Below, piece by piece: positions 33,971-45,629 of a DNA stretch of 64,000 bases. The DNA lies in NCBI GenBank assembly GCA_028564705.1, contig JAPXFQ010000256.1, positions 2,108,001 to 2,172,000 of the forward strand. Reading direction: 5' to 3'. Within the stretch, counting starts at the first letter, position 1; every line of letters starts with the position of its first letter. The position numbers were made by a program, and so were the translations under genes. Below the pieces are notes generated by a model, which worked only from the letters and a program-made list of their open reading frames with translations, was not told the origin of the DNA and made no database searches. This DNA is from Apricaphanius iberus. Taxonomy: Eukaryota > Chordata > Actinopteri > Cyprinodontiformes > Aphaniidae.

Positions 33971-34886
33971 CATTCGAAGGTGTAGGGTATCCAAGCTAGG
34001 AGGCTAAATAAAGCACATGCCAAATTTTTATGATTCTTATTTGCAAATAATGTTAATAAGTGTGTATACATTCTTCTTCTCCTCACACTCATGAGATGGC
34101 AAGTCTGTCCCTCATGAACCACTGATACCAACGGTGGAAAAGTTTGAGATACAAACAGACAGAGAGTCAGACTGCAGATGAAAGACAGAGACTATAAGGG
34201 AGGCTCAGGGTCACAGCTGAGAGCTAAGACTGACACATCATACAGAAGAACTGCCCTTTCCATGCCCTCTGCAGCAGCAGCAGTCATAAACAACTGTGTT
34301 ACCTTTCATCCCCCCCATTCTCTGTGCTACCTGTTAACCTGTGACCCTGCAAAAACAATCTCCTGCATCCTGACATTTGGCCTTTCTCCCCTGGATGTCA
34401 TGGTCAGTGTCCTGTTATTCATCACTCTCTAGATTCTGCTCTTCTAACGTTTTCTTCATGCATTATAATAAATTATTTCCTGTGTGCATTTCCCAACAAC
34501 CGGGTTGCTAAACCAAAACAAGTACTGCAAACTGCTGGGAAATGATCAACAAAATGTAAGAAGATGGGGCTGAGAGGGATGGCTGATCATGTGCTTCTTA
34601 TGTTTTTAATGTCAGCAGAGATTGAAACCAGATGTCAGGATGAGGAGAACTGGGAGGCAGAAGGAGGACGACATAGACGAGAGAAGGTAAATGAAGGGTA
34701 GGAGAGAAAAATAACAGTATGTAACCCTGACTGGCTTGGTTTAAACCCTGAATGCCATCTGCAAAACTGCAGAAAGAAAAGGAGAATGGTCATATTTGAC
34801 CGGGCCAATCGTTTGTCAGCATTGTGCTTTGGGGCGGGAGTTCAGTTGTGATGATGGTATCAACTGCCCAGCTAAGAGAAACAAAC
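33971..34886. other. Unassigned DNA
   Basis: Short open frames (33871-34131 -, 34178-34432 +) show no domain. Nothing else supported. Confidence 0.45.
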
Positions 34887-35060
34887 ATGGCAGCGCCAGT
34901 TGACGCCCGTGTAGAAGCGGCTATTGAATCGTTTGTAGAGGGAAAGGATACTATTTCTTCGATAACAAGAGAGTAAAGGGAAGCACTTTCTGAAACGTGA
35001 AACAAATATGGCCGCACCGGTTGACACCCACGTAGAAGCCAGTGCCAGGTGGGCTACCTT
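34880..35060 (+). repeat. Imperfect tandem duplication, period ~121 bp
   Basis: GAAACAAACATGGCAGCGCC / AGTTGACGCC / CGTGTAGAAGC (from 34879) recurs as GAAACAAATATGGCCGCACC / GGTTGACACC / CACGTAGAAGC (from 35000). Each copy has an ATG in the same place (34887 and 35008) and would start MAAPVD; the first frame runs 29 codons to TAA at 34974-34976. The differences are mostly at third codon positions or conservative. No database identity is claimed. Confidence 0.7.
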
Positions 35061-35299
35061 GTGCGTCCTTCAATCAACTCAAAGTATTCTACCAGATAGC
35101 CCTCCCTCTTTCACATGGTTTCTGCTGCAAAGATTCCAGTTCGAAATGTGTAGGCTCGGCACAGGGCGGGGCTATACATAGATATGGCTGATGCCATGTT
35201 GGGTAAAAACACAGAGAAAACAAAATTTAAACAGTAGAATTTGGGCTTTATTTTAGGTGAGTATAACTTGTAATTTAGTTACCATTTAAGATCTTAATG

Positions 35300-35436
35300 T
35301 GTCTGTGGCTTGGAAAGTAGAGCACTTGGATTGCAATTGGAGAGTGGTAGGTTCTATTCCAGCTTAACCCAGAGTTCCCTTCTGTATCAGTGCTAAAATA
35401 TGTGTGCATTTGTGGAGTGTAAAGTGCTTTGAGCTC
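35300..35436 (+). mobile_element. tRNA-derived SINE fragment
   Basis: GTGGCTTGGAAAGTAGAGCA (A-box-like), GGTAGGTTCTATTCCAGC (B box), and after about 70 bp the tail start GTAAAGTGCTTTGAG. The arrangement is that of a short SINE joined to the common retroposon tail. Confidence 0.65.
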
Positions 35437-36029
35437 ATATTTGTTTTGACTTCTTTTCCTCCATGTTAGTAGTACAACAAAGAGCGGCACCACGAGTCTA
35501 CCGATACCCTCTCAAATATGACTACCCGAGGTCAATCTGACAAAAAAAACATATTGCTTGCTTAATCTGTGACCTGCTTTTTTAAAGGAGCAAAACAATA
35601 AAAATCTCAGTTTTCCAAATGAGTACTCTGACCGGGAAACGAATTACCTCATATTACTTTGAAATTTGTTGCAGAAATGTATCCTGACATCTCGAAAAGC
35701 AAACAAAACAAAAGGATCACAATAAATGACATACGGTCATGAAAGAATAGCGTTTTATTTGGAAAAATAAGGAGTTTCATGATGACAACTAAAAAAAAAA
35801 CATTTGTTTTTCTAATAACTTAACCAAATAATTTGCTGGGGGAAAACAAGGGAAAAAAAATCAAGTGTTGTACTCTGATTCCTGATTTGACTGGCTGCAG
35901 ATTAGTATTTAAACATGATATAAATCTAGATATTTATACAGTCCAATTGTTTGATTTATTTCTGAACACCCTCATAAATACATGGTTATGTCAGAATCAC
36001 CCTATGGGAGAATGTTTTTTTTATTCGTA
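35437..36029. other. Unassigned AT-rich DNA
   Basis: No repeat terminus or gene identified; frame 35833-36042 (69 codons) is unrecognised. Confidence 0.45.
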
Positions 36030-36310
36030 CCAGGAAAGCTGATCAGAAGTAATGAGAACATGAATAAGGCTAAATGCAGGACAATCCTGGAAGAAAAACA
36101 CTTTCAGATGCTACAAATTACTAGAGAGGTAGAGATCCACCTTCCATCAGAACAACCCCAAACGTACAGCCAGCATGTCAGTCCAATGGTTTAAATCCAA
36201 GGAAATGCAAAGCTGAACGAGTAGAGGTCCAGATTTAAATACAAATGAAGAATCTATGGCAAACAAAAAATAAATGATGTTCACGATTGGTACCCATCCT
36301 AGCAATATTT
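36030..36310 (+). pseudogene. Tc1-like transposase relic
   Basis: Follows the end of the Tc1-like gene in order: GGCTAAATGCAGGACAATCC near 36068, GAACAACCCCAAACGTACAG near 36150, ATGGTTTAAATCCAAGG near 36186, CCAGATTTAAATACAAATG near 36230 (decayed SPDLNP.E box), AATCTATGGCAAAC near 36251 and ATGATGTTCACGATTGG near 36273. Frame is broken by several stops. Same family as 2740-3045. Confidence 0.65.
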
Positions 36311-36361
36311 GTCAAGTAATTGTGTTTCAATTTGTTAGTTTTTTTTTGGAAGTAAGGTAAA

Positions 36362-36430
36362 GCAAGGCAAGGGAATTTTATTTGTATAGCACACTTTCAA
36401 CACAAGGCAATTCAAGGTGCTTTACATGAT
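36362..36430 (-). repeat. Retroposon 3' tail fragment
   Basis: Reverse complement reads CATGTAAAGCACCTTGAATT ... ACAAATAAAATTCCCTTGCC, nearly the same as 30089-30151. Confidence 0.75.
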
Positions 36431-36544
36431 TTGGTGGAAAAGAAACCAAGTATATGATAAAAGGGTTGTTTCATGCTACAGGTTGTTCTGGGTTGAATTT
36501 TGTTTATTCTTTATTAACTGAGTTTTCTGGATTTATTTTTCTTG

Positions 36545-36830
36545 TGATTCTTTGTTCTATGTCAATGGCCGCCTGAGAACAATGTTCTTCGTTGGTGGCC
36601 GCCCGAATACAAGGCTTTTTTATTGCTAGACAACAAGGCTCTTCGTCATTGGCTGCTGCAACCAGATTATAGAGTTCTCCTTTGTCGGCAGCCGCCACAC
36701 CACAAGGTTCTTCATCTCCGTCCACCTGAATACAACGTTCTTCCTCAGCGGCCGCCTAGTACAAGGCTCTTCATCGCTGGCTGCCTCATCAAAAGGTTTT
36801 TCGTCAACAGCCACAAGGTTGTTCCTTGCC
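36545..36830. repeat. Degenerate minisatellite, unit ~30-39 bp
   Basis: At least seven units share a GGTTCTTC / GGCTCTTC word followed by a GCC-GCC rich word (for example GGCCGCC, GCAGCCGCC, CGGCCGCC) and an ACAAGG or ATACAA word. On the minus strand the units translate as an acidic-to-alanine pattern such as DEEPC followed by AA (open frames 36504-36725 and 36626-36814). No start or splice context marks it as a real gene. Confidence 0.72.
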
Positions 36831-38042
36831 GGGTATTGTCACAGTTGGTGTGGATTTGGTTTGTTCCTTGTAGTTCAATTTTTTGGTGGTTTTGATTGTT
36901 TCCTTATGTCGTTATACTTACATTTTCTGATGTTAGTTGACTTGACATTTTCAGAAAAATGCGACTAGCGACAAATAAAGTGACTTTTTATGGTGTTATT
37001 GGATACTTAGACTCTAATGTGGTATGTTTGCTACTGCAGCAATGGAACTGCTGCCGAACCAGAGCATTTGTAGCTCAACAGCTCCGCCTGCCCAGATCCT
37101 GTTCAGCCGGTGCAGAGATTAACCCTGCTGAGTTGCTGCTGTTGTTTTTGATACAGCGCTTGAAGCCACCGTCTGTTCCCACCTGTGCTCCGTTGTAAAA
37201 TATTTTCAGTCTAAAATAAACTAATTCACACTAAAATCACCAATTTCACTAAGCCCCCTGATATTACCTTTAGCTCATATCGCCCAGCCCTACACTGGAG
37301 CATTTATTTGTCACGGACAAATTGATGGAGACACATTGACGCAGCACCATTATGGTTCTACGCGCGGGCTCTCCGTCACCTACGCAAGGACAGACGGAGT
37401 CGAGCCCCATTTTCTAACTATCAGTCAACGGAGTGCGTATGCCTGTGATTGGTCAGTTCAGCAACAGCCAGAGATCATTTCACCAGAACAGTGCTCTATA
37501 GTCGCTGTAATCAGTAGTTAATACAGCGTTTGGGCTCTACGTGATTTATATTGAAAGGACAGTTTATCTAATCTGGTCTTTTGGTGAGTTTGAGCAAAAG
37601 GAGGTGTAAAGACAAAACAAACAAGACTGCTGTGTTTGTTCACATGCGTTATGTATTCTATGAGCTGTACTTCTAATAAAAAGCTTTACAGCTTAATCAA
37701 AACTTACTTTCTGTCGTCCATTCATCCTTGATAGGGGAAGAAGTTTGCACACTGAAGAACAAAACTCTAATTAAATGGAAACTACGCTGCAAGGGTAGGC
37801 AGACCCACCACGAAAAGTTAGCACCCCTTGCTGTCCTGGTCGGTAGTTGCTTTGCAACACAGAAAAATCAATGGAGAACGGAGGAAAAAGAAATGGAGTA
37901 CTATGAACAACAAATGTCTCCGTCAATATGTCTTTTTTTTTTTTTTTTTTTTTTTTTAACGTGTCCTGTCTAGCAGTATGCTACTCAGAATTGGTGTCTG
38001 AGTACCAAGTACAAGCCCAACAGTTTTACTTTCCCAAGCAGA
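36831..38042. other. Unassigned DNA
   Basis: Contains a T25 run at 37933-37957. CATATCGCCCAGCCCTACA at 37268-37288 resembles a hAT-type terminus, with no partner found. The 37300-37480 stretch is locally GC-richer. No gene supported. Confidence 0.45.
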
Positions 38043-38065
38043 GTATTACAGCTTCGCTGTAGTAC
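38043..38065. repeat. Small hairpin next to LINE 3' end
   Basis: GTATTACAGC and GCTGTAGTAC are inverted repeats (9 of 10 pairs, loop TTC), about 20 bp from the 3' end of the LINE. Confidence 0.7.
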
Positions 38066-38084
38066 GCCACTTGATGTATATGTA

Positions 38085-41000
38085 TGAAAAATCTTTATTA
38101 GTGATTACTGTGGTTTCAATTTCCTGACGTCATGGACATTAAACTGAGACAAGAAGGGAGAAAGGAAGAAGGTGAAGAAAAGAAACCGGACCAACAGAGG
38201 GGCGAACCGATGACACAAGACAGGGAGGCAAATAAAGAACACAAGAAAACATCCCAGTCCTCCACCTCTGCCGGACGGCAGAGAAACAGTAATACAAAAC
38301 AAAAACAACAAAGTGTACAGAACCAAACCAATAGTTCGGATCTGGTAGAATAAACAAAGAATTACACATTCACTACACACAAGCATTGATTAATGAACAT
38401 AATACAAATGTTTCTGGTAAGCTCCTGTGAACAACTAACTAATGATGATAACCTCAGCTTAAGATATGTCCGTCCTCACCTATGTCCCCACACCTATGTG
38501 TGTGCGAGCATGCAGGTCGGAATAAGGTTTCCCCATGCAAGTGATTGATAGCTGGTGTAAGGAACCGTCAATCCGTCCTACAGGAATCGGCACAGACATG
38601 GAGGAGGCAAGAGATGTATGCATCCAGCGTCCCACAGAGTACAGAGTCCACAGGCGGATCAGCGCAGGGTCGATCACCCGCCAAGAGGGGAACAGATGGA
38701 AGCCCCAGGGGAGCACCCACCAGCCGCGATGCTGGGGCCCGAGAGATCGCAGTGACGAGCCCACGGGCTCCGCCGGTAACCGGCTACGCCAGGGTGGGCC
38801 CGGACCAGGAACCGGAGGCCACGGGGACCAGGGGCACCCCACCCCCCAGCGGGGCCCCAACCAGTGACCAGCCGACAAGGGTCCCCCGCCGCCGCCGCAG
38901 GCAAGGAGGACCCGCAGCCAACCGACGGACAACACATGCCGCCGCCACCCCGGACCAGTACCCACCGCCAACAACCCGGCCCGCCCCCACACATCCACAC
39001 GCCAGGGAGCCACAGCGGATGTACGCCCTCCCCAGGCCGCGCCCAGCCATTGGGCGCCAGGCACGGTCCCCACCGATCCACCGGACGGCACCAACCTATT
39101 CTACAAACCCGGCACCCCCATAAGAGGTGCCCCAGTCAATCCAAGGAGGACATCGGCCCGAAACAGCGGCCGCCCGACACACCGGACCACCCAGGACCCG
39201 CCCGACATGCACCAGGACCGAGCCGGGCCGCAACCGGGACCCCCAGCCCCATGCATCGAGAGTCATCATCAACCAGCGGGCAGGAGCAACCATCACCGAC
39301 GGGGAGTGACGGGGAGGGAAGAAGATGCATCAGGCCAGAGAGCAGCCAAACACCCAACCTGACAGGTAGACATAGACAGACAGAGACACTCATACGTACC
39401 CTCCCTTTCTTGTGTACACATTCTTACAAATACAGGACATACGAAAAAAGGACGCTATACCCTCATTCATACCCCCCATACGTACACTATACTCCATACT
39501 CCCAGGCCCAGGGACAGACACCCCAGTAGAGAACCCTGCCCCTGCACCCAGGAGACAGACCCCTTTGCCCACCAGGACGGGGACAAGTAGACCGCCAAGG
39601 CCCCACACCGGCAAGAGCAGCCCACCAGCCCAGGACCCCGACCAGACGGCGTGATGTTCTATCCGGGCTCCGACCCCTGATGGTCCAACGAACAGGGGTG
39701 TGGAAAGACCCCCCAGCCTCTCTCCCCCAGCTCAATGTGGTGTTGTTGCGTGTTGTTCTAATGTGCACTTAAAACAGAGGGGGGGGACATGGGAATACTG
39801 CCGGGTACCCCCATCTCCCCCCCCGGGCCCTCAGTGTCTAGATGCGTTTAACCAGTGGGTGCCGGCACCACAGGCGAGGCCCCCCCCACGCCTGTGGCGC
39901 CACACCGCCAGGTCCCTACATGTGCGTTCCCTGTAAATGTTGCAAGTGTAGTGTCTAAATTGCTCAATAAAATCGGGACCCAGGCCGCCACCGGGTAGCG
40001 AAGACGGAAGCTCCATCCCGCACCCCAGTGACGTGCCCACGTCCCAAGGCCTTGTGAATGGTAGAATGAAGGAGCAGGTGGACAGAGGCATGGGGATGGG
40101 GAGAAAATAACTGGGGTGACCATTGCCAACCCCAGGGAGCCAGCTCCCCTGCTGACTCCAATAGGCACCCCCGTTCGGCCCGATCCACCAGGGGTGGGAG
40201 GCCCCAGCACGTCCAGTCGGGGCCCACGGCAGCGGTACCGCCGAGCCCCATGGGGGCCCCGGCAATCCACCAGCCCCCATGCCAGGGGCATACCTAAATC
40301 CTTCCCAAAATTCACACTGCTAACAAAACACATGTCACTAGACACCCAGGTTGAGTTTAGCCCCCCTCACCCTCAACGCCCTCCCCCCTCCCGTCCCAAG
40401 CGCACCCCGTTAAAAAGAGCGCCTGTGCTAGATGGTAAAAAGCCTCCCCGCCAATAAGAGACGCCCCAGGCACCGCCAGCGTCCGAGGACCCCCGGGCCG
40501 AGGCCGGAACCCGGCGCACCACCGACTCGGGTACCCCGGACATGCCGCGCCAGGCCCGTGAGCAGACCGAAGTCCCGGGCGGCCAATCCCCAGGCCGACA
40601 TCCTCCAGCCTTGCTACTACCGCCCGATGGCCGGGTGGCAACAGAACCCAGCACGTCCACCCACCAGCCCACACCCCACCAACTGGTCAGTCACCGTGGA
40701 GGCCGACCAACACCGGCCAGAGCCCCCCACCCCAGCACCCCCGCGAGGGCTAAGACCAAGACCCAGGAGCCATGTCCAGTGTCAATATAGCCGATCGGGC
40801 CCGGAGACGCCGGCCACCCGCCACGGCCTCTCGCCGACGCCCGGACGCGGCAAGCGGCCACCGGGGAGCAAGCGACAGGAACCAGCCCGGGGAGATGGAA
40901 AGGGCAGCAGCGCCCGCCAACCACCGGCCGACCACAGCCCCCCCCCAGCCGGCACCGACGGCAGCGGCCCCCCCCGGCCAAGCCCCGCCAGGGCCCCAGC

Positions 41001-41296
41001 CGGGGGGCGCGCCGCCCCAGAACCCCGAGCCCCAGGCCCAGTCCAGACCCCCCCAGAGCAGCACAGCACCAGGCCAGTAACCCGTGTCCGCCAGCACGAC
41101 CCCTCTAAGGCGCCGCATGCAGCCACTAGGAGTCACCACACAAAGACCCCAAAGTCCCACCCCAGGCGAGGGTCTCGGCACCTATCGCCGAACCGCAAGC
41201 GGACCCACCCCCAAGGACCTCCCCGCAGTCACCACCAACCCTTAGCTCCACATCGGCAACCGTGTCCCACAGAACGGAATCAAGGGCCCGACCCCA
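38085..41296 (-). other. G-rich 3' UTR of the LINE
   Basis: About 3.2 kb between the ORF2 stop and the 3' end, in sharp compositional contrast to the flanks. The sense (minus) strand is dominated by G-runs and GGT/GGG words, with many runs of four or more G, so G-quadruplexes are likely. Long open frames on both strands (40432-41304 + with 290 codons, 38864-39529 +, 38480-39094 -) are proline-, arginine- or glycine-rich products of skewed base composition, with no domain. The last ~400 bp (38085-38480) returns to lower G content and ends near AATAAAG. The GC block starts directly at the ORF2 stop, which supports it being part of the element. Confidence 0.7.
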
Positions 41297-44200
41297 CTAG
41301 GTGATGGAACTGATCAAGGGTGACCAGAAAGATTGATCAGATGTGGAGGCAGATGCCGTTTCTAAACCAATGTAATCCAGAAGGAGATCTCTATATTGAT
41401 TAATATTCAGAGTATTTTTATTTTTCCAGTTCAAGAGGATATTTTTCTTAGCGATGCATAAGGCGATGTAAAATAATTGCATAGACTTTGTATCCATGGT
41501 AACTTCATCTATATTTCCCAGCAAGCAAACTCTGGGAGCAGGTGTGATATTACATTTCAGACACTTTGATAGATCTTCACATATCTGGTACCAATATTTC
41601 TTAACAGGTGGGCAGAACCAAAGAGCATGAATATAATTGTCTGGTAGATTGCTTGTACATTGTAAACAGGTATCAGACGGCGTATAACCCATCTTGAACA
41701 TCCGTTGCCCTGTATAATGCACTCTATGAAGGATTTTATATTGTATTAATCGTAGATTAGGATTTTTAAGAAATTTAAAGGTTCTTAATGAAATTTGAGA
41801 CCAGAGGTCTTGGTCAATTGAGATGGACAAGTCCATCTCCCATTTTGAAATAGGAAGGGCTATTGATTCATCTATTCTATTTAATGTTTTGTATATTTTA
41901 GATAGCAGTTTGGGAGGGTTAAGATTAAGGAAGTCTAAAACTTTTCCTGGAATTTGTAAATCAACTGTATTGAGCCTAAATTTATTTTTTATAATTGATT
42001 TAATTTGTTGTTATTCTAAGAATTTATTCTTGTTAATTCCGAATTGTGTAACCAATGTATTAAAGGGGATAAAGTCTGTTCCATCAAATATATGCTCCAG
42101 GTATTCAATTCCTTTACAACTCCAGCCTGGAAAGTTAATCATGCATTTTTTTTGTAAGATATCCGGGTTATTCCAGATGGGTGTACGCCTGCATGGGACT
42201 AGTGAGGTCTTTGTCATTTTAAGAAATTCCCACCAAGCTGTCAGAGAGGAGCTGATATTTATACTTTTGAAACATTCATTTTGTTTTATATTTGAGCTAA
42301 CAAAAGGTAGATCTGAAAGTTTTATCTTATTGCATAGTGTCTGTTCTACATCTACCCAGCACTCATCGATATAACTGTGTTTTACCCATCTTGATGTGTA
42401 TTGGAGTCTGTTGGCTAAGAAATAATGACGAAAGTTTGGTAGGTCTAGACCTCCTTTATCTTTGGACTTCTGTAGTGTTTTTAAGCTGATACGTGGGGGT
42501 TTATCTTTCCAAAGGAATTTAGAAACAGAAGAGTCCAGAGATCTAAACCAATCAGGTGATGGTTTGCTTGGGATCATTGAGAATAAATAATTGATTCTAG
42601 GCAAAACCATCATTTTTATTGTAGCTACCCTTCCAATAAGTGATATTGGAAGGGATTTCCATCTTGCCAGATCATCTTCCACTTTTTTTAAAAGTGGGAC
42701 GTAGTTTAGCTTAGATAAGTCTGCCAGTCTTGGTGAGATATGGATACCTAGATATGTAATATTTCCCGACCGGAGCTGTAAAGCAACAGGACTCTGGTAA
42801 GAACAGTTGATTGGAAGGACTGTAGATTTTAACCAATTTATGGAATAGTCTGAAACTCTTGAGTAAGATTTTATTAACTCAATTACCTGATACAAGGAAG
42901 TTTGTGAATGCTGTAGAAAAAGTAGTACATCATCTGCGTATAAACTGATTTTATGTTCTATTTTGTTGCATTGTATACCTTTAACATTATTATTTTGCCT
43001 GATTGCTGCTGCTAATGGTTCAATAAAAATAGCAAAGAGGGAGGGAGAAAGTGGACATCCCTGCCTGGTACCTCTCTGAAGAAAGAACCTTGATGATGTT
43101 TGATTATTGGTCCTAATACATGCTGTTGGTGAGCTGTATAATATTTTTAACCAGTTTACAAAAGAATTACTGAATCCGAATTTATTTAAGGCTGCAAATA
43201 AAAATTTCCAGTTAACTCTATCAAATGCTTTTTCTGCATCTAAAGATAATATATTGGTTTGGACGTTTTTACAGTGGGAATAATCTATTAAATCTATTAA
43301 TCTACGTGAATTTGTGGAAGAGAGCCTACCTTTTATAAAACCTGTTTGATCCGGGTGGATTATTAGAGGTGTTATTTTCTCTATCCTTCTTGCAAGAGCT
43401 TTGCAAATTATTTTCAGATCCACATTGATAAGAGAAATGGGACGATAACTGGTAGGAGACATAGGGTCTTTTCCTGGTTTTAATAGAAGATTGATGTAGG
43501 CAGAATTCATGTTTGGTGGTATTCGACCATTTTCCTTTGTTTCCTGTAACATTTTGTAAAATGTTGGTGCCAGAATATTCCAGAATTCTTTATAGAACTC
43601 TGCTGGAAATCCATCTGGACCTGGAGCTTTATTATTAGGCATAGATTGGAGGGCCTCCTGGAGTTCAGACACTGTTAGCGGTGAATCCAGGGCCTTTGCT
43701 TGACTGTCTGAAAGTTTAGGAAGAGTTATTTTATCCAGAAATTGTACAATATCATTATTTGAAGGGTTTATCTCTGGTGTGTATAACGTCTCATAAAATT
43801 CTTTGAAAGTGTTGTTTATTTTTTCAGGGTCATATATTATATTCCCAGTTTTGTCTTTGATTGCAGATATAGTTGTTTTTTCTTTATTTATTTTTAACTG
43901 ATTAGCTAAGAAGCTACCTGATTTATTACTATGTTCAAAGTTTTCTATTCTAAGTCTTTGGATTAAGAACTGCGTCCTTTTATTAATAATTTCATTTAAC
44001 TCTAATTTTGCTTTCCTTATTTTACTTAAGCTCTCTTTATCCAGGGAAGGTTCTAATGATTTAATAGTTTCTTCTAATTCCTGAACATGTTTATTTTCTG
44101 TTATTATTATTATTTTACCTCTAATCACAGCTTTCCCTGCTTCCCATAGAGTGGATGGCGACATACCAGGGAGATCATTAAATTCCATGTATGAAGCCCA

Positions 44201-45004
44201 TTCTTTTTCAATATATTTAATAAATTCTTTATCCTTAAGTAATGATGTATTAAATCTCCAATTTTTATATTGAAGGGTTGCAATTTTATTTGCTAAATTT
44301 AAAGAAACAGGAGCGTGATCGCTGATCACTATAGGATGTATCTCAGTGTCTGAAATGTCATTCAACAGTGAGCTGCTGACTAACAAATAGTCCAATCTAG
44401 AATAAGAATGATGTACGTTTGAGTAAAAAGTGTATTTTCTGTCGTTGGGATGAAGCGATCGCCATGCATCGCAGAGTCCATAATCGCTCATGTACTGTTT
44501 AACTATATCTACGGATTGCCATCTGCGCTGAGTCCCTGCTGTACTGAGCCTGTCTATTTCTTCATTTAGTCCAAAGTTGAAATCTCCCCCAAGAACAAGT
44601 GAGCAATCCATGTGATTAGCCAGAACCGAGAAGAAAGTATGAAAGAATGAGGGGTCGTCAACATTTGGACCATATATACTAACTATACATAACTTTTGGT
44701 TATTTATAAATAGTTTTAATATTATAAATCTACCTTCTGGATCTGTAGCTGTGTCTATTACTTTAAAATTAGTATTTCTATTTATTAATATTGCTACTCC
44801 TCGTTGTCTAGAGTTATAGCATGAAGAAAATATATTAGGATACTCTGGTGTTTTTAAATCATTAGCTGTTGAACTTGATTTATGAGTCTCCTGTAGTAAG
44901 ACGACATCTGCCTTCAGTCTTGTAAGATGGTTGAAAATCTTAATGGTTTTATCTCTGCAGCTAGCGCCGCGAATATTCCATGTTATAAATTTTACAGGAT
45001 TCAT
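41297..45004 (-). pseudogene. LINE ORF2 (endonuclease-reverse transcriptase) with one premature stop
   Basis: 1235 codons from ATG at 45004 to TAG at 41297-41299, interrupted only by TAA after codon 997 (42011-42013). The frame is otherwise continuous: the second open part (from 41836) is in register with the first. Residues 1-235 form an APE-type endonuclease that nicks target DNA: ITWNIRG (7-13), LLQETH (36-41), YGPN (111-114), GGDFN (139-143), SRLDYLL (202-208) and SDH (228-230). Reverse transcriptase follows: KAPGPDGFPAEFY (459-471), SYRPISLINVDLK (519-531), LSLDAEKAFDRV (587-598), GTRQGCPLSPSLFA (645-658) and the catalytic YADD (689-692). The C-terminal part has a CX2CX9HX4C motif (codons 1113-1131), lost if translation stops at the TAA. 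All key EN and RT residues are present, so the copy is young or recently active. Confidence 0.93.
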
Positions 45005-45629
45005 AGAGCTAAGATAAACCTTAGATATGTACTATCGCCAAGGATGAATATAGGTGTAATTTTGGTTTGACCATGGGGTTGCCAGATTGAAAAAAACCAG
45101 AAGCAGAGATAAAGCGGGTAGATAATGCACCATACAGGTGTGTACAGAATGAAAGTATGATGGAAAAACATGAATATGCCATGATAAAAATATGTCTATG
45201 TCTTGGTGCAAAGTTGCTGTCCGAGAATATAAACCAGGCTTTAGGTTTCATCTGGCCACATGCAGACACTGAAAATGGGGACAATGCAGATCTTCACTTT
45301 GGCCAGAGTTTTTTAAAAGATTTGTTTTTCATGCCTAAAATCTGTGTTGACGTGTGGATGACTGGCCGTACCGTAAAAAACTATCTGAGATACCCCACTA
45401 CGCGTGGACAAGGCATCATTTATACCTCGCTGGATTCTTTGTCACTTTCCCCATGTTCTATTCCTGTGATCTCATGCCAGGTTGAATGTTCATAATTTTC
45501 TGGGTTCACTCAAATTTTTTTAAGGAGCTTAAAAGGAGTTAGAGGGGTTAAAAGCATCTTAAGGAGTTTTTAAGATGGACTTTCCACTGAATTTTGGGTC
45601 TTCTCGAAAAACCAAACCATGACATCAGG
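45005..45629. other. Region upstream of LINE ORF2
   Basis: May include the LINE's inter-ORF or 5' leader (minus-strand text from about 45300 to 45005 has no competing feature), but no ORF1 RNA-binding domain is visible. The minus frame 45021-45284 (87 codons) and the plus frame 45157-45495 (112 codons) are unrecognised. Confidence 0.35.

Larger units (their letters stand above)
38085..45004 (-). mobile_element. L1-clade non-LTR retrotransposon, minus strand
   Basis: Runs right to left: ORF2 (45004 to 41297), then a long G-rich 3' region, and an AATAAA signal at about 38095-38102 (minus strand) just before the apparent 3' end. L1-clade assignment rests on an APE-type endonuclease, L1-like reverse transcriptase motifs and a C-terminal Cys/His motif. 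No ORF1 was found to the right, so the copy may be 5'-truncated or its 5' part has decayed. The exact 5' edge and a target-site duplication were not found; sequence to about 45300 may also belong to it. Confidence 0.85.

Noticed and set aside
37268..37288. hAT-like terminus (CGCCCAGCCCTA)
   Set aside because: No matching opposite end or 8-bp flanking duplication could be found.
38105..40674. Many overlapping frames over 90 codons on both strands
   Set aside because: Consequence of G+C-rich composition and few stops in the LINE 3' tail; no domains, and all frames open together.
38043..45100. Target-site duplication for the L1-clade LINE (GGCG.TA.TAC-like words near both ends)
   Set aside because: Matches are short and imperfect, and the 5' end of the element is not defined.
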